From Platanthera guangdongensis (lineage: Eukaryota > Streptophyta > Magnoliopsida > Asparagales > Orchidaceae), in assembly GCA_039583875.1 (NCBI GenBank), contig CM077150.1:186438375-186502374 (forward strand): a DNA stretch of 64,000 nt, written 5' to 3'. Positions 43,415 through 55,664 of this stretch are shown one piece after another. Both the position numbers and the translations under genes were made by a program. Under the pieces are notes generated by a model. The model was given only the letters and a program-made list of their open reading frames with translations. It was not told the origin of the DNA and searched no databases. The stretch's first letter is position 1. Each line of letters begins with the position of its first letter.

Positions 43415-44446
43415 ATGGCAAATGGTGGCGAGCATGAAGAGTTGGTCGGTAACTCGACCGGGGCTGGAAATCCCGCGCGAGGTAACGAGTTCGTGACCAT
43501 GACAACATTCGAAGACTTCGCAAAGAGGATCGAGAGGACCATCCTTGCCGGGCTTTCTCATCGCCCCGATGTCACGACGACCTCCCCCCGTCGCGTGACG
43601 CCGCCGGATGTGGAAGCGCCGCCGAGGCGAGCTGGGAATGAGCCCGCTTGGGCGAGAGAGGAGCGACCGATGCAGTCGCGACATTATCCAACAAGTAACT
43701 AGGGGATTAGATTCCGAGATCCAGAGCCGCCGACGAGGTATCATGATACTCGCCAGTGGAGCGAGTATGATGATGATTCTAGAGGGGATGAAACTCGTCA
43801 TCGCCAGGGAGGGGGGAGCCCCTTCTCTGACGAGATCCTCGCAACCCCAGTTCCTGAGGGGTTCAGAGAGCCCGTCCTCACCTATTACTCTGGCAGAGAT
43901 GACCCGGTCAGGCATCTCCAATGGTTTGAGAACGTGGTGTCGATCCGTAACATGTCCGACGCCTTCAAGTGTAAATTCTTCTCCATCACCTTCAAGGGTA
44001 ACGCAAGGGATTGGTTCAATCAGTTGCCAGCCGGCTCCATTTACTGCTTCGCCGATCTGCGTCGGGGCCTCATGGCGAGGTTCGCGACATCTAAGAAGAG
44101 GAAGAAGGAGACAACGACCATCTTCAAAATTAACCAGAGACAGCACGAGAGTTTAGGTTACTACATCGACCGCTTGCAGGAAGAGATCTTGGAGGTGGAC
44201 AGATTCACCATGATCGTAGCCCTAAAGTTTGGTCTGAAGCAGGTTCTCTTCAGCATGGAGATGAGGTCCAGACCCCCGAGGTCCTTCGAGGAGATTGTGG
44301 AGAGAGCGAATACGTTCATCCAGGGAGAGGAGAAGAACAAGGACTTCTTGGCGCGACTGGACGAGGATGAGCCGTTGGGGAAAGAAAGAGGAAGACCTTC
44401 GGAGGCAAGAGGTGGAAGACTGTCAGAGAGACAGGTCGAGAGAAGG
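43415..44446 (+). pseudogene. Element G gag, N-terminal part
   Basis: ATG at 43415 (MANGGEHEELVGNS, TMTTFEDFAKRIERTILAG). A frameshift follows near 43700. The main gag domain at 43934-44446 has FFSITFKGNARDWFNQLP, LRRGLMARFATSKKRKKE and SLGYYIDRLQEEILEV (retrotransposon gag domain, PF03732 type). Cut by copia H and continued at 51275. Confidence 0.85.
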
Positions 44447-45782
44447 TGTAAATAATTTGATATATCGAAAAACGGGAAACTAGGCGAAAGAACACTCAAC
44501 CGTCTTGAGTCAAGTAAACCAGATACACAAAGCAGAGCAAGAATCTTGAAATATCAAAGAATTTCTTTACACGGCAAGGCATACATGACGAGACATGCTT
44601 GCCAAAAGATCTGAAGAAAGCAGGAAAAACACAAGTCCAAATCAAATCGCGCGGACTCAAAGTACAAGCCGCCGACTCTACTACTAACCGCTAAGGAGTC
44701 CGCTGAGGCTGCCTAGTCGAAAGACCACAACAAGCCGTGCAGACTGCCCGTTATTCCAATGCTGAGGAAGAACTCTGATCGCCGAATTGCACGCCGCCTG
44801 ATCGAAGTCGCCTAGCCGCCAGAACGAGCAGACTGTTGCCACCGAACTGAACAAGCCGTCCAGAGACGGACAACTTATTGAACAGAAAAACAAGTTGCAG
44901 AAGAGAAACTGCTGGTCGCAAGCGACCTGCTTTAAACCGACAAATGAAGCCCCAGAGTCCGTACCAACCTCAGAACCAAGTCCCTGATCCTTTAGTGCTG
45001 TCCGCAAAACCTGCATAGTAGAAACCGGTTTAGCTCTTCAACCCGCGCGAATAGAAAGTCCAGTCCGCAGCAACTTTTCGTGAGTAGACCTACTGTTCTC
45101 TCCGTTAAATATAATGTCACAGGGGGGGTCCTATTTATAGACACAAAGAGGAGTATGGTCACCGCCCCAGCGATAGGAACACCTCCCGAACTTGCGGTGA
45201 TCACAAAGTATATCCGCACAAACCTGCGGATACAAACCGCAGTCCGCCGCGACAAGCCGGAAGCCAGCCCATCATACATCAAAATGGCCGGACTTATAAC
45301 ACAGCAACAACACTGCGGAGACCACCCCAGTCCGCCCAACCATTCGGACACAGATCTAGTCCGCGCAGCTCGCGGACTTTGCTCCAACACGCTCAATCCA
45401 CACCCACATCCAAAGCAGAAAGACAACTACCAGACACGACAGATAAGGAGATCAGCCCGCGCAGTCCGCGAAATAAGAAGGAACTCGCCTGGTACTTGGA
45501 ACAAAACCAAGACCACCACCAGTCCGCTGGAACATGCGGATACACACTAGCTCGCCCAACCTGGCCACCAAAACGAGCCCGCATGAACTAGCTAACTTCA
45601 CCCCTAGACCGCCAGACCGCAGATAATCAACGAAGCTGCAGGACTACCTTCAAGAACACACCACCAGGCCGCAATCACCAGATCGTCCAGGCCGCACAAT
45701 CATTCCGCAAGACTCCGTCCAGGCCGCGCGGTCTGCCGGATCAATCCCCCCACCCCCCACTTTCACTTCAAAAATTTCAACA
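44447..45782 (-). repeat. Element H 3' LTR
   Basis: TGTAAATAATTTG to AATTTCAACA. Rich in CCGCGCGG, AGTCCGCG and CGCGCAGTCCGCG words. A minus-strand TATAAATAGG box lies near 45130-45140. The PPT (minus CTTCAAGGGGGAG) is at 45783-45795. Confidence 0.93.
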
Positions 45783-46046
45783 CTCCCCCTTGAAGTGAGA
45801 AGTGGAAACCAGCCCTAGCAGATTTCGTAACCGTGTAAACAGCCCCTTCGTCAGCGGCTTCGTGAAGATGTCCGCGATGTTGTCCTCACTCCGCACTTGT
45901 CCAACCACCAGAGATCCCTCCAACACTTTCTCACGAATAAAATGGTGTTCAATCTCAATGTGCTTGGTCTGCGCGTAACAAACTGGATTATTAACCATTT
46001 TAAGAGCACTTTCATTATCACTGCGTAGTAGAGTAGGACCGCACAC
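45783..46046 (-). pseudogene. Element H RNase H, C-terminal half
   Basis: LLRSDNESALKMVNN, KHIEIEHHFIREKVL and EDNIADIFTKPLTKG, the end of copia RNase H. The frame runs a few bases into the PPT. Confidence 0.88.
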
Positions 46047-46948
46047 TTCTTCATGGACGTCCTCTACAAGCCTCCTAAGCTAGATGACTTCTCGAGCTAT
46101 CAAGGACGAAGACTTGTACTCGTCTTCCGTAGTCGAGACGAACACTGAGTCTTGCTTTTTGCTACACCAAGGGATACTGGCTGATTCACACGTGAAGACA
46201 TAATCAGTTGTTGACTTCCGATTGTCTGAATCTCCCCATAATCAGCATCCGAGTATCCTTGTAAAGTAAAATCTTCGTCTCTCTCATAAAGGAGACCCAT
46301 ATCAGAAGTAGACTTCATATACTTCAAAATGTTTCTTGCCGCCATTAGATGAGGCTTCCTGGGTTCCGCCATATACCAACTTATTCGGCCAACCGCATAA
46401 GTAATGTCTGGTCTTGTAATCGTCAAGTAGATAAGGCTCCCAACCAGAGCCCAAAACACAAGAGGTTCAGGAAGAATTCTCCCCTCATCTCGTCGAAATT
46501 TGATGCCAGAGTCAAAAGGAGTAGAGCTACTTTTCCCCTCCCGCATGCCGAATCACTGAACAATTCGCTCTGCATAGCCCTTTTGGGAAACAAATATCTC
46601 GCTCTCTTTCCTTTCCACGTCGAGTCCAAGGAAGTGGTGGAGCTCACCCAAGTCCTTCATCTCGAATTGAATGGCTAGCTCTGCCCTGAGGCTAGCGACC
46701 TCCACCTCGGAGTTACCCGTGACGATCATATCGTCCACGTACAGCAATACCAAGACCTGAAGCTCCCCCTTCTTCTTGACGAACAGACTCGAATCCAAGT
46801 CAGAAGCAAAATATCCGCAGAATTGGAGATATTCTGCGATCTTCCCATACCATGCTCGTGGAGCTTGCTTCAAGCCGTAAAGAGCTTTCCTGAGCTTGCC
46901 GACGTATCCTGGATGATCTTTAGACACATATCTAGGAGGCTGAACCAT
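46047..46948 (-). pseudogene. Element H reverse transcriptase C-terminal part and RNase H start
   Basis: Frame 46553-46948: MVQPPRYVSKDHPGYVGKLR, YGLKQAPRAWYGKIAEYL, LVLLYVDDMIVTGNS (YVDD intact), HHFLGLDVERKE. Frame 46100-46546: LVGSLIYLTITRPDITYAVG and TLQGYSDADYGE. A shift near 46550 parts them. Confidence 0.88.
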
Positions 46949-48202
46949 GAAGATGTCTTTATCGATCTCCCCGTAAAGAAAAACATTCTTTACGTCTAAT
47001 TGTCATATCTTTCAGCCCTGACAAGCTGCCAAAGCTATCATCATCCAAACTTAAGTCATCTTCGCTACCGGACCGAACGTCTATTCATAGTCTTATACAT
47101 ACTGCTGAGAAAAATCTCGAGCTACAAGGCGAGTCTTGTACCGCTCGATACTCCCATCTGCCTTCTTCTTCAGCTTGTAGACCTACTTGCATGTCACAGG
47201 AGCAATGTCATCGACCTTGGGCTCAAGGTCCCAGGTCTCATTCTTCCTGAGGGCATCCATCTCCTCATCCATAGCATCTTCCCACTCCTTGACCCCAACA
47301 GCGTCTTCAAATCTAGAAGGCTCTCGCTTTTCTAGAGGGCCTGCGAAGAAACAAGAGATCAGGATCACCACGTTTCCTTCGCTATACCGAACCGGTGGTT
47401 TGAAGGTCCTTTTCGATCTCCGAAGGTTCTGACCTTTGCTAACCACGTCAGCTGCTTCTTCTTGACCAGCTTCGTCCCCAGGCATACTTGGAACAACGCT
47501 CCCCCTGCTTTCTAAACCAGAAGCCTCTGCCTCAGAGATAGAAACACCTAGAGCTCCTGGTGACACAGGCAACTCTACCAGAAGATCTTTAACAGCCTCC
47601 CCCTGCTTGCCATCTGCACTGCTTTCCTGCAGCTCCACAGAGGAGTCACCTCCATATGACGTCAGCTCGTCGAAAACCACATCTCTCGACACCACGAACT
47701 TCTTCGTCACAGGGTCCATACATTTCCACCCCTTCTTCCGCTCATCATAACCTACAAAGACAAGTTTCTTTGCCTTAGCATCCAGCTTAGTCCTTAGAGC
47801 ATCTGGAATGTGAACATAGCCGGTAGATCCAAACATCCGAAGTTGTCCAACTACATGCTTCTCCTTGAACATCATCTCATGAGGAGATTTCCTGTTGATC
47901 GGGCTCAGAGGCATCCAATTGATGACATGAGTGGCGCATGTCATTCCCTCTGCCCAGAAGGACCTTGAAATGCCTTTAGCATGAAGCCAACCCTTGCACG
48001 TTTCCGTCAGATGACAGATCTTCCGCTCTGCTACTTCGTTTTGTTGTGGAGTATGAGCACAGGTGAGCTCCCTTTGAATGCCAAGCTTCCTGCAGAAGTT
48101 TGAGAACTCAGTTGAAACAAACTCACTTCCATTGTCTGTTCTCAACTTCTTGATCCGCAGGCCAAGCCGACCCTCCACCAGCTCCTTGAATTCCACAAAC
48201 AA
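46949..48202 (-). pseudogene. Element H integrase C-terminal half to reverse transcriptase start
   Basis: A 339-residue frame (47183-48202): LRTDNGSEFVSTEFSNFC (Asp), TPQQNEVAERKICHLTE (Glu), FGSTGYVHIPDALRTKLD, an acidic linker (about residues 190-250), then WEDAMDEEMDALRKNETWDL opening reverse transcriptase. The part 46949-47182 is broken into short frames. Confidence 0.87.
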
Positions 48203-48239
48203 TCAAAAAGCATTTGACTTTTTTTTTCATGAAGTACAC

Positions 48240-49034
48240 CTAAGTGTACCTAGTGTAGTCATCAATCAGGACTAGCATATACCTGCTGCCTCCAAGGCTG
48301 GCTGTAACAGTCGGCCCTATCAGATCATCATGTATACACTCCAATGGTGCTTTACACCTGGTCAACGACTTGTCAAATGGAAGACGATGATCTTTTCCAT
48401 ATTGACATCCCGCGCACACATGACCGTCGCCAAAAGATGACAACTTAGGCAAGCCTTTCACAAGGCTCTTCACTGCCATGACTTTTAGTTTGTCCATCCC
48501 AACATATCTCAGCCGCTCATGCCAGATAGCAGCACTATCGTTGACCCTCATCCGATCAACATAGAAGCTTGTTGATAACCCAAACAAGTCCCTCACCCTT
48601 CTCCCTACATGAGCAACATCAGTGTTAACTGCTGACACGTTGCGAAGAAACTTCACTTCGGTTGGACCAAACATAACGTGATAGCCCGCATCTACCGCAT
48701 TAGTCATAGAGAAGAGATTCTTCTTCATGCCGGGTACGTGATAGACACTCCTTAACGTGAGTGGACCCTCATCACTACTCAAGGATACAACACCCACCTT
48801 TTTTACTGCATGAACAGTATCATCCGCGGTTATGATAGCTTCGTTACCTGATAATGTCCGCAACGAGGAGAACTTTGACCCATCCCCGGTGAGATGATGA
48901 CCACACCCTGAGTCTACGATCCAGTCATCTTGGTAGTCGACGGTGACAAGACCTGAACACATGTGCCGGTCATGAATGCTCCCCCCATCCGACTTCCTCA
49001 GCACTAGACTCAGCTTCCTCCTTGTCTGCAACAT
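48240..49034 (-). pseudogene. Element H protease and integrase N-terminal half
   Basis: A 264-residue frame: DDWIVDSGCGHHLTGDGSKF (protease DSG), RNVSAVNTDVAHVGRR, AAIWHERLRYVGMDKLKVM, GCQYGKDHRLPFD (zinc Cys/His) and LECIHDDLIGPTV with first integrase Asp. The frame is lost in the T run at 48217-48227, before 48202. Confidence 0.88.
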
Positions 49035-49905
49035 GTTCAGGCTGCAGTTTGACCTTGCAGTCTCTTCTGAAGTGTCCTGGCTGGTTGCATCTGTAGCACT
49101 TAAGCCATTCCTTCTTCTTCCATTCGCTTAGGTGCAACACGCTTCTCTTGCAGATATGAAGTAGATGGTTCCTCTCCAGCATCAGACTTCTTCTTCTCCC
49201 ACCTCTTGTTATTCCTTGAAAAAAGTGCCTCTCTGCCTTCTTCAGAGACAGTTACTTCAGCCATCTGCCTTGCCAAATTCTCCTGCGACGCCAGCAGGTT
49301 CTCCAGCTCCAACAAGGACGGCTTAGTGGCTCAGCCTTGAACTCAAGTGACGAATGCCACATATTCCTTCCGCATGCCGCGAATTATGTGGCTCTTCAGC
49401 TTTGCCTCAGAAATCAGTTTATCAGGGTCCATCGCTGAGATCTCAATGCACAAGTTCTTCATTTTCAAGAAGAACGTCGAGATGGACAAATCACCTTGAG
49501 TGACCCTTGACAACTCATTCTCTAGAAACTGTAGCCGTGCTACATTCTTCCTGTTGAACAACCCATCAAGGGAATTCCAAATTTCCGCAGCAGACCGACA
49601 TCCGATGATGTGGTCAGAGAGTTCAGATGAGATAGTCCGCTTAAGAACAAACTCTGCTTTCGCGCTGGTCTTCCTCCAAGCTCTTATCGCTTCAGCACTA
49701 GCAGCAGCAGTAACCTACTGTCTTTCGTCTCCACAGACGATCTTCCAAAAATCCTCGCCCAAAAGAAAACTATCCATACACGACTTCCACTTTTTGAAGT
49801 TAGTCGATGTAAGGAGCTCGATTTCAAGACCCCTTGCATACCCAACTTTCATTGCACAAACTCTAGATTACTTGGACTCTCAGAGGCAAACAACAAGCTG
49901 ATGGT
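48970..49905 (-). pseudogene. Element H gag
   Basis: The zinc knuckle CYRCNQPGHFRRDC (CX2CX4HX4C complete) lies in the 48970-49182 frame. LQFLENELSRVTQGDLSIST and KLKSHIIRGMRKEYVAFVT in the 49343-49561 frame belong to the copia gag helix domain (UBN2 type). Two or three shifts divide it. The start is near 49855 (CAT on +, MKVGYARG-type). Confidence 0.82.
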
Positions 49906-49929
49906 TGATCACTGCTCAGGCCACTGTTC

Positions 49930-49941
49930 CCTCTGATATCA
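49930..49941 (-). other. Primer-binding site of element H
   Basis: Minus-strand TGATATCAGAGG directly next to the LTR, initiator Met-tRNA match with one change (TGGTATCAGAG). Confidence 0.8.
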
Positions 49942-51274
49942 TGTAAATAATTTGATATAGCGGAAAACAGAAAATTAGGCGAAAGAACACTCAACCGTCT
50001 TGAGTCAAGTAAACCAGATACACAAAGCAGTGCAAGAATCTTGAAATATCAAAGTACTTCTTTACACGGCAAGGCATACATGACGAGACATGCTTGCCAA
50101 AAGATCCGAAGAAAGCAGAAAAAACACAAGTCCAAATCAAACCGCGCGGACTCAAAGTACAAGCCGTCGGCTCTGCTGCTAACCGCTACGGAGTCCGCTG
50201 AGGCTGCCTTGTCGAAAGACCGCAACAAGCCGTGCAGACTGCCTGTTATTCCAATGCCGTGGAAGAACTTTGTTCACCGAACTGCACGCCGCCTGACCGA
50301 AGTCGCCTAGCCGCCAGAACGAGCGGACTGCTGCCACCGAACTGAACAAATCGCCCAGAGGCGGACAACTTATTGAACAGAAAAACATGTTGCAGAAGAG
50401 AAACAACTGGTTGCAAGCGACCTGCTGTAAACCGCTAAATGAAGCCGCAGAGTCCGCACCAACCTCAGAACCAAGTCCCTGGTCCTTTAGTGCTGTCCGC
50501 ACAACCTGCACAGCAGAAACCGGTTTAGCTCTTCAACCCGCACGGATAGAAAGTCCAGTCCGCATCAACTTTTCGGGAGTAGACTTACTGTTCCCCCCGT
50601 TAAATATATTGTCACAGGGGGGTCCTATTTATAGGCACAGAGAGGAGTGTGGTCATCGCCCCATCGATAGGAACACCACCCGAGCTCGCGGTGATCACAA
50701 AGTATATCCGCACAAACCTGCGGATACAAACCGCAGTCCGCCGCGACAAGCTGGAAGCCAGCCCGTCATACATCAAAATGGCCGGACTTGTAACACAACA
50801 ACAACACTGCAGAGACCAACCCAGTCCGCCCAACCATGCTGACACAGATCCAGTCCGCGCAACCCGCAGACTTTGCTCCAACCCGCTCAATCCACGCCCA
50901 CACCCAGAGCAAAAAGACAATTGCCGGACACGACCGATAAGTAGATCAGACCGCGCAGTCCGCGACTTAAGACAGAGCTCGCCTGGTACTTGGAACAAAA
51001 CCAAGACCACCACCAGTCCACTGGAACATGCAGATACACACTAGCTCGCCCAACCTGGCCACCAAAACGAGCCCGTAGGTACTAGCGAACTTCACCCCTA
51101 GACTGCCCAGACCGCGGATAATCAGCCAAGCCGCAAGGCTACCTTCAAGAACACACCACCAGGCCGCAATCACCAGACCGCCCAGGCCGCACAATCAGTC
51201 CGCAAGACTCCGTCCAGGCCGCGCGGTCTGCCTGATCACCCCCCCCCCCCACTTTCACTTCAAAAATTTCAACA
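49942..51274 (-). repeat. Element H 5' LTR
   Basis: 1333 bp, collinear with the 3' LTR with scattered base changes. It ends at the GAAGG duplication. Confidence 0.93.
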
Positions 51275-52490
51275 GAAGGGATGAATCAAGAAGGGAGGAG
51301 CCAAGGAGAAGAGAGTCGAAGAGAGATGAGCAGAGGAGGGAAGAGCCCAGGAGGGCAGAGGAGCGGAGGAGGCAGGAGATGCCTCTAAGACAGGAAGAGA
51401 GGAGGCCCGCAGAGGCTCTGGAGAGAGGAAAAGATAGTCGGTTCCAGTATCCATCGAATCGACCTCAGTGGAGACCGGCAGCTAGGCCGCATCCCCAGCA
51501 AGAGGAGAGGAGGCACGACAACCAACAGGAGGAGGGCCGAGGAGGAGGAAGAAGAGAAGCGATGGCCATTGCTCCTCAAGGCAACAAGCGTCGCTGGAGG
51601 GAGCAGCGGGCGATGCGTCTGGAGGCGGAGATCCCCTCTACTGCGATATTCATCGAGTAGAGGGGCACGGGACGTTGGACTGCCCTAAGTTCTGGGAAGC
51701 AAGGAGGAGGTTGGAGGCCGGAGTGGAAGAGAAGGAGCAGGAGAGGCAGGAGGCCCCGGTGGGGCCGGTGACATTCCAAGCTCCAGCGAGGAGGTGGAAT
51801 GAGGATCAGCTCGATCTGGGAGGTCGCGAAGGGGTGATCCACGACCCAGGAGGTGGGCATGTCGGTGTGATCAACGGAGGAGCCGGGCTCGGAGCTTCCC
51901 GTAAGGGAAGTCTCCATCAGATCTATAAGAAGAGCGTCGCCTCGACCTCACAGAACCCGCCGCCTTTGGAAGAGATCACTTTCTCGGAGGAGGATATGTT
52001 GGGGAATGATAACCCTTTCCATGATGCACTCGTCATCCAGGCTGCCATAGAGGACTTCACCGTCGACCGTATCCTAGCAGACAACAGGAGCTCGGGGAAT
52101 GTCATTTTTAAAAGAACCTTCATCGGGCTTCAGGTGGAGGCGTCACGGGTCCAACCTGCAGATGGACCGCTCTTCGGCTTCTCAGGAGAGAAGAAAGAGG
52201 TGGAGGGAGCAGTGGAGTTTCTGGTCACCTTAGGCGGGACTTCGATCCGATGTCGTTTCGTCATTGTCGACGCGCCAAGCAGATACAACGCTATCTTTGG
52301 GTGTTCACTCATCAACTACTTCAAGGCGGTTCCATCGTCTTATCATCAGTGCCTGAAGTACAACCAGGGAGACGTCCAGGTGAGGATCAGGGGAGATCCA
52401 AAAGCCTCCAGGGAGTGCTATCTGAATGTCGTCAGTACCATCAGCTGGATGGAGGACGTGGAGAGGTTGGAGAAGCTGTTGGAGAAGTAA
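51275..52490 (+). pseudogene. Element G gag C-terminus and protease
   Basis: 51275-51660 is Arg/Glu-rich (RREEPRR-like repeats, RDESRREEPRRRESKRDEQ). After a stop at 51658 the frame 51675-52490 goes on: a spacer, then FTVDRILADNRSSGNVIF, the protease active site, where DNGSS of related elements has become DNRSS, then CRFVIVDAPSRYNAIFG. The Gly to Arg change would probably disable the protease. Confidence 0.8.
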
Positions 52491-52497
52491 GAAGGTC

Positions 52498-53346
52498 TGC
52501 GTGCCGCTGATGAGTTGGAGGAGCTGGAGGTGATCTCCCGGAAGGCGGAGCCGGGTTTGTTGAAGGTTGGAGGATCCTTGCCGCTGGAAGGAAAGATCAA
52601 GGTGGCCGCTTGCCTGCAGGAGAACGTTGACGTCTTTGCTTGGAGCGATGCGGAAATTCCAGGGATCGATGCCGATGTTTCCTGCCATCGTCTCAACCTA
52701 GATCCCACAGTGGCCCCCGCCCGTCATAAGCAAAGGAAGAGCGCCGCCGTGTTGGTCGGTCCGATCAGGGAGGAGGTGGAGAAGCTGCTGGAGGCAGGGT
52801 TTGTCTCGGAGATCCAGTATCCAAGCTGGGTCTCCGACGTTGTAATGGTAAAAAAAGCCCGGAGGGGGCTTAAGGTTATGTATCGACTTTTCTATTTTGA
52901 ATAAAGCTTGCCCGAAAGATTGCGACCCCTTGCCTCAAATCGATGCGCTGGTTGATTCCACCATCGAATTTCCTGTGATGAGTTTCCTTGATGTTTTTTC
53001 AGGGTATCACCCGATCTGGATGCATCCCCTCGACTGACACGATGTCTCCTTCATCACTAGTGATGACTGCTACAACTACAAGATGATGCCCTTCGGGCTC
53101 AAGAACGCAGACGCAACGTACTAGAGAATAATGGACCAAGTCTTCAAAGAGCAGAAAGGGCGGAACTTGGAAGTGTATGTAGATGACTTCCTTGTCAAGA
53201 GTAAGAGCGTCGTGGAGCACATAAAGGATCTGGTGGAGACCTTCGCCACCTTGAGGAAGTTCAAGATGCGACTCAACCCGGCCAAGTACGTCTTCAGAGC
53301 TGGAAGGGGGAAGTTTCTAGGTCACCTCCTCACTCTCAGGGGGTGA
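52498..53346 (+). pseudogene. Element G reverse transcriptase
   Basis: 52515-52904: VDVFAWSDAEIPGIDADVSC, KLLEAGFVSEIQYPSWVSDV and a stop. 52905-53120 holds shifted and stopped palm parts (PQIDALVD, MPFGLKNADATY). 53131-53346: GRNLEVYVDDFLVKSKSVVE with YVDD intact, then FKMRLNPAKYVF and GKFLGHLLTLRG. A TGA at 53344 ends the frame. Confidence 0.85.
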
Positions 53347-54390
53347 AACCTAACCCCGACAAAGTCATGGCCATTCTAGAAATGGCGTCCCCAAAGTATC
53401 CCAAGGAAGTCCAGAGGTTGACTGGAAGGCTGGCGGGCCTTAGCCGTTTTCTCTCCAAGGCAGGAAAAAGTGTTCTCCGTTCTTCAAAACTTTCCGAGGC
53501 AAGCAGCAGTTTGAGTGGAGTGCGGAGTGTGAGGAGGCCTTTGTAAAACTCAAGCGGCGGCTAACTCAGGATCCTCTCCTCCAAGGTCCGCGGGGAAGCG
53601 AAGACCTCATACTCTATCTAGGAGTGGGAGCGGAAGCGGACAGTTCTGTGTTGGTCAGGGAGGAAGGAAAGAAGTAGCTCCCCATATACTATGTGAGTAG
53701 AGTACTGCGGCAAGCGGAGACTAGATACCCTATCCTGGAGAAGCTGGTTTTCTCCTTAGTGGTTTCGGCTCGTAGGCTCCACCCGTATTTTCAGGCTCAC
53801 TCCATTAAGGTCGTCTCCGATCATCCGCTGCGTAGTATCCTGGATGGAGTGGAGCATTCAGGCAGGTTGGCCAAGTGGGCAGTGGAGCTTAGCGAGTTCA
53901 ACATCTCTTACTCCCTGAGGATAACCATCAAGGCCCAGGCGGTGGCAGACTTCCTGGACAATTTCTCGGCTGAGATGGAAGGAGAGGAGGGCTCTTGTAG
54001 CCCGATCTCTTGGAAGATGTTCGTGGATGGGGATTCAGACAGATATTCCGTGGGAGCCGGAGTCGTGCTAGTGAGCCCGCAGGGAACCAGGATCGAGCAT
54101 GCTGTCGAGATCCTCTTCCCCGTCATAAACAATCAGGCAGAGTACGAAACCATGGTGGTTGTCTTGCGTCTCGCCAAGGAGTTAGCAATCAAGAATATCA
54201 GGGCCTTCACTGACTCGATGGTGGTTGCATCACAAATCAGAGAAGAGTTCGAAGTGCACGACCCCGTCCTGCAAAAATACTTAGTTAAGGTCAGAGGTCT
54301 GATCGGGGGGTTCCAGTCTATCTTCGTCAAGCATGTACTTCGAGAGGAAAATTCAGAGGCCGATTATCTCGCCAAGTATGGTCCCTGGGC
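53347..54390 (+). pseudogene. Element G RNase H and second (archaeal-type) RNase H
   Basis: ILEMASPKYPKEVQRLTGRL ends reverse transcriptase. The first RNase H reads ILYLGVGAEADSSVLVREEG (Asp region), a stop, YPILEKLVFSLVVSARRLHP and VVSDHPLRSILDGVEHSGRL. The second reads WKMFVDGDSDRYSVGAGVV (Asp), INNQAEYETMVVVL (Glu), RAFTDSMVVASQI (Asp) and EENSEADYLAKYG (Asp). It is open from 53693 to 54889. Confidence 0.88.
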
Positions 54391-55444
54391 TGGGGGGACA
54401 GTGACCGAGCTGTTTCGACCGTCCATCAAGGAAGGGGAGATGATGGAGATCGAGCAGCGAGCTTCCTGGAAGGACCCGTTCGTTGTATTCTTAACAACCG
54501 GCCAGCTTCCCTCCAGTGGAGAAGATCAGAGGAAGTTCCGATACAAAGCTGCCTACTACTTGCTGCAAGAAGGAGAACTTTATCGCAAAACCATTTCGGG
54601 CCCCTTGGCCAGGTGCTTGTCAGAGATCGAGATCCCCCGTGTTCTAGAAGAGATCCATTCGAGAGAGTGTGACAGCTATTCAGGGACTCGTACCTTGGAG
54701 CAGAGGATCCTAAGACATAGTTACTTCTGGCCAACCATTCGGAAGTACGCAGAAGCCTTCTCGAAGAAATGTTCTAAGTGTCAACTCTTCGCACCTCTTC
54801 TGTTGCAACCTGCTCAACACCTTCGCTCGATCACCGCTCTCTGGCCTTTCGCCATCTGGGGAATGGATTTAATCGGCCCATTTCCTTAGGCTAGCGGGCA
54901 GAGGAGGTTTGTCCTTGTCTTGATCGACTACTTCTCCAAGTGGATCGAGGTCAGGGCGCTCGTTAAGACCACTTCACAAATCGTAAAGAACTTTATCTGG
55001 GGAGAGATCACCTGCAGGTTCAGGATCCCTCTCGCCATCGTTACCGACAACAGTTCGCAATTTGCCAGCTTGGAGTTGGAAGACTTCTACAAACAGCTAG
55101 TGACGGATCTTCGAATCGCCTCTGTGCATCATCCTCGGAGTAACGGACAGGTGGAGGCCGCCAACAAGCTAATCATCAACCTCCTGAAGAAGGTCACCAA
55201 CCTGAAGGGCAACTGGGCGGAGCAACTTCCCTCGGTCCTATGGGCTCTGAGAACGACTCCAAACTCGGCCACGGGAGAGACACCCTTCAAGTTATCTCAC
55301 GGGTCTAAGGCACTCATCCCAGTGGAGTTCGAGGTTCGGAGTCCGAGGGTCGTAGCAGCAGGAGAAGACAGTGAAGAATGACGCTTGGAAAATGAAGACG
55401 CTCAAAGACTTTCACTGGACTACATCGAGTAACTCCGCGACTTA
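54391..55444 (+). pseudogene. Element G integrase, zinc region and core
   Basis: LLQEGELYRKTISGPLARCL, HSRECDSYSGTRTLEQRILR, CSKCQLFAPLLLQPAQHLRS, IWGMDLIGPFP (first Asp), a TAG at 54887, then FSKWIEVRAL, AIVTDNSSQFASLELEDFY (Asp) and HPRSNGQVEAANKLII (Glu). A stop at 55379 and one at 55429 follow. The coding line is cut at LRDL by the MITE 55445-55664. Confidence 0.88.
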
Positions 55445-55664
55445 GGCTCTATTTGTTGGGGCGTTTCGCTGCTCCGTTTTGGGCAAGCGCCGCCGGAAGG
55501 AGGGTAAACAAATGAACCTCCGGCGGCGTTTACTCCATTTCCACCCGCCCGCCTTGAGAAACGCCCCAAAAAGTTTCGTTTGGAGCAGCCACCTCCCCCC
55601 TCCTGTTCGAACACTCCGTTTCCACCCGCCGGATCAACCCGCCACCGCCGAACCATATGGAACC
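55445..55664. mobile_element. Harbinger/Tourist-like MITE in G integrase
   Basis: 220 bp, duplication TTA (55442-55444 and 55665-55667). Ends GGCTCTATTTGTT and (reversed) GGTTCCATATGGTT are an imperfect inverted repeat. The interior is rich in CCGCCGG/CACCCGCC. Without it the flanking codons rejoin in frame as LRDL/ASIRQEE, matching LSALRQEE of E. Confidence 0.82.

Larger units (their letters stand above)
44447..51274 (-). mobile_element. Element H: complete Ty1/copia retrotransposon in G gag
   Basis: LTRs 44447-45782 (1336 bp) and 49942-51274 (1333 bp), perfect duplication GAAGG (44442-44446 and 51275-51279), PPT next to the left LTR and PBS next to the right one. On the minus strand, right to left: gag, protease, integrase, reverse transcriptase, RNase H. 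Shifts and stops are fairly few. Confidence 0.95.
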
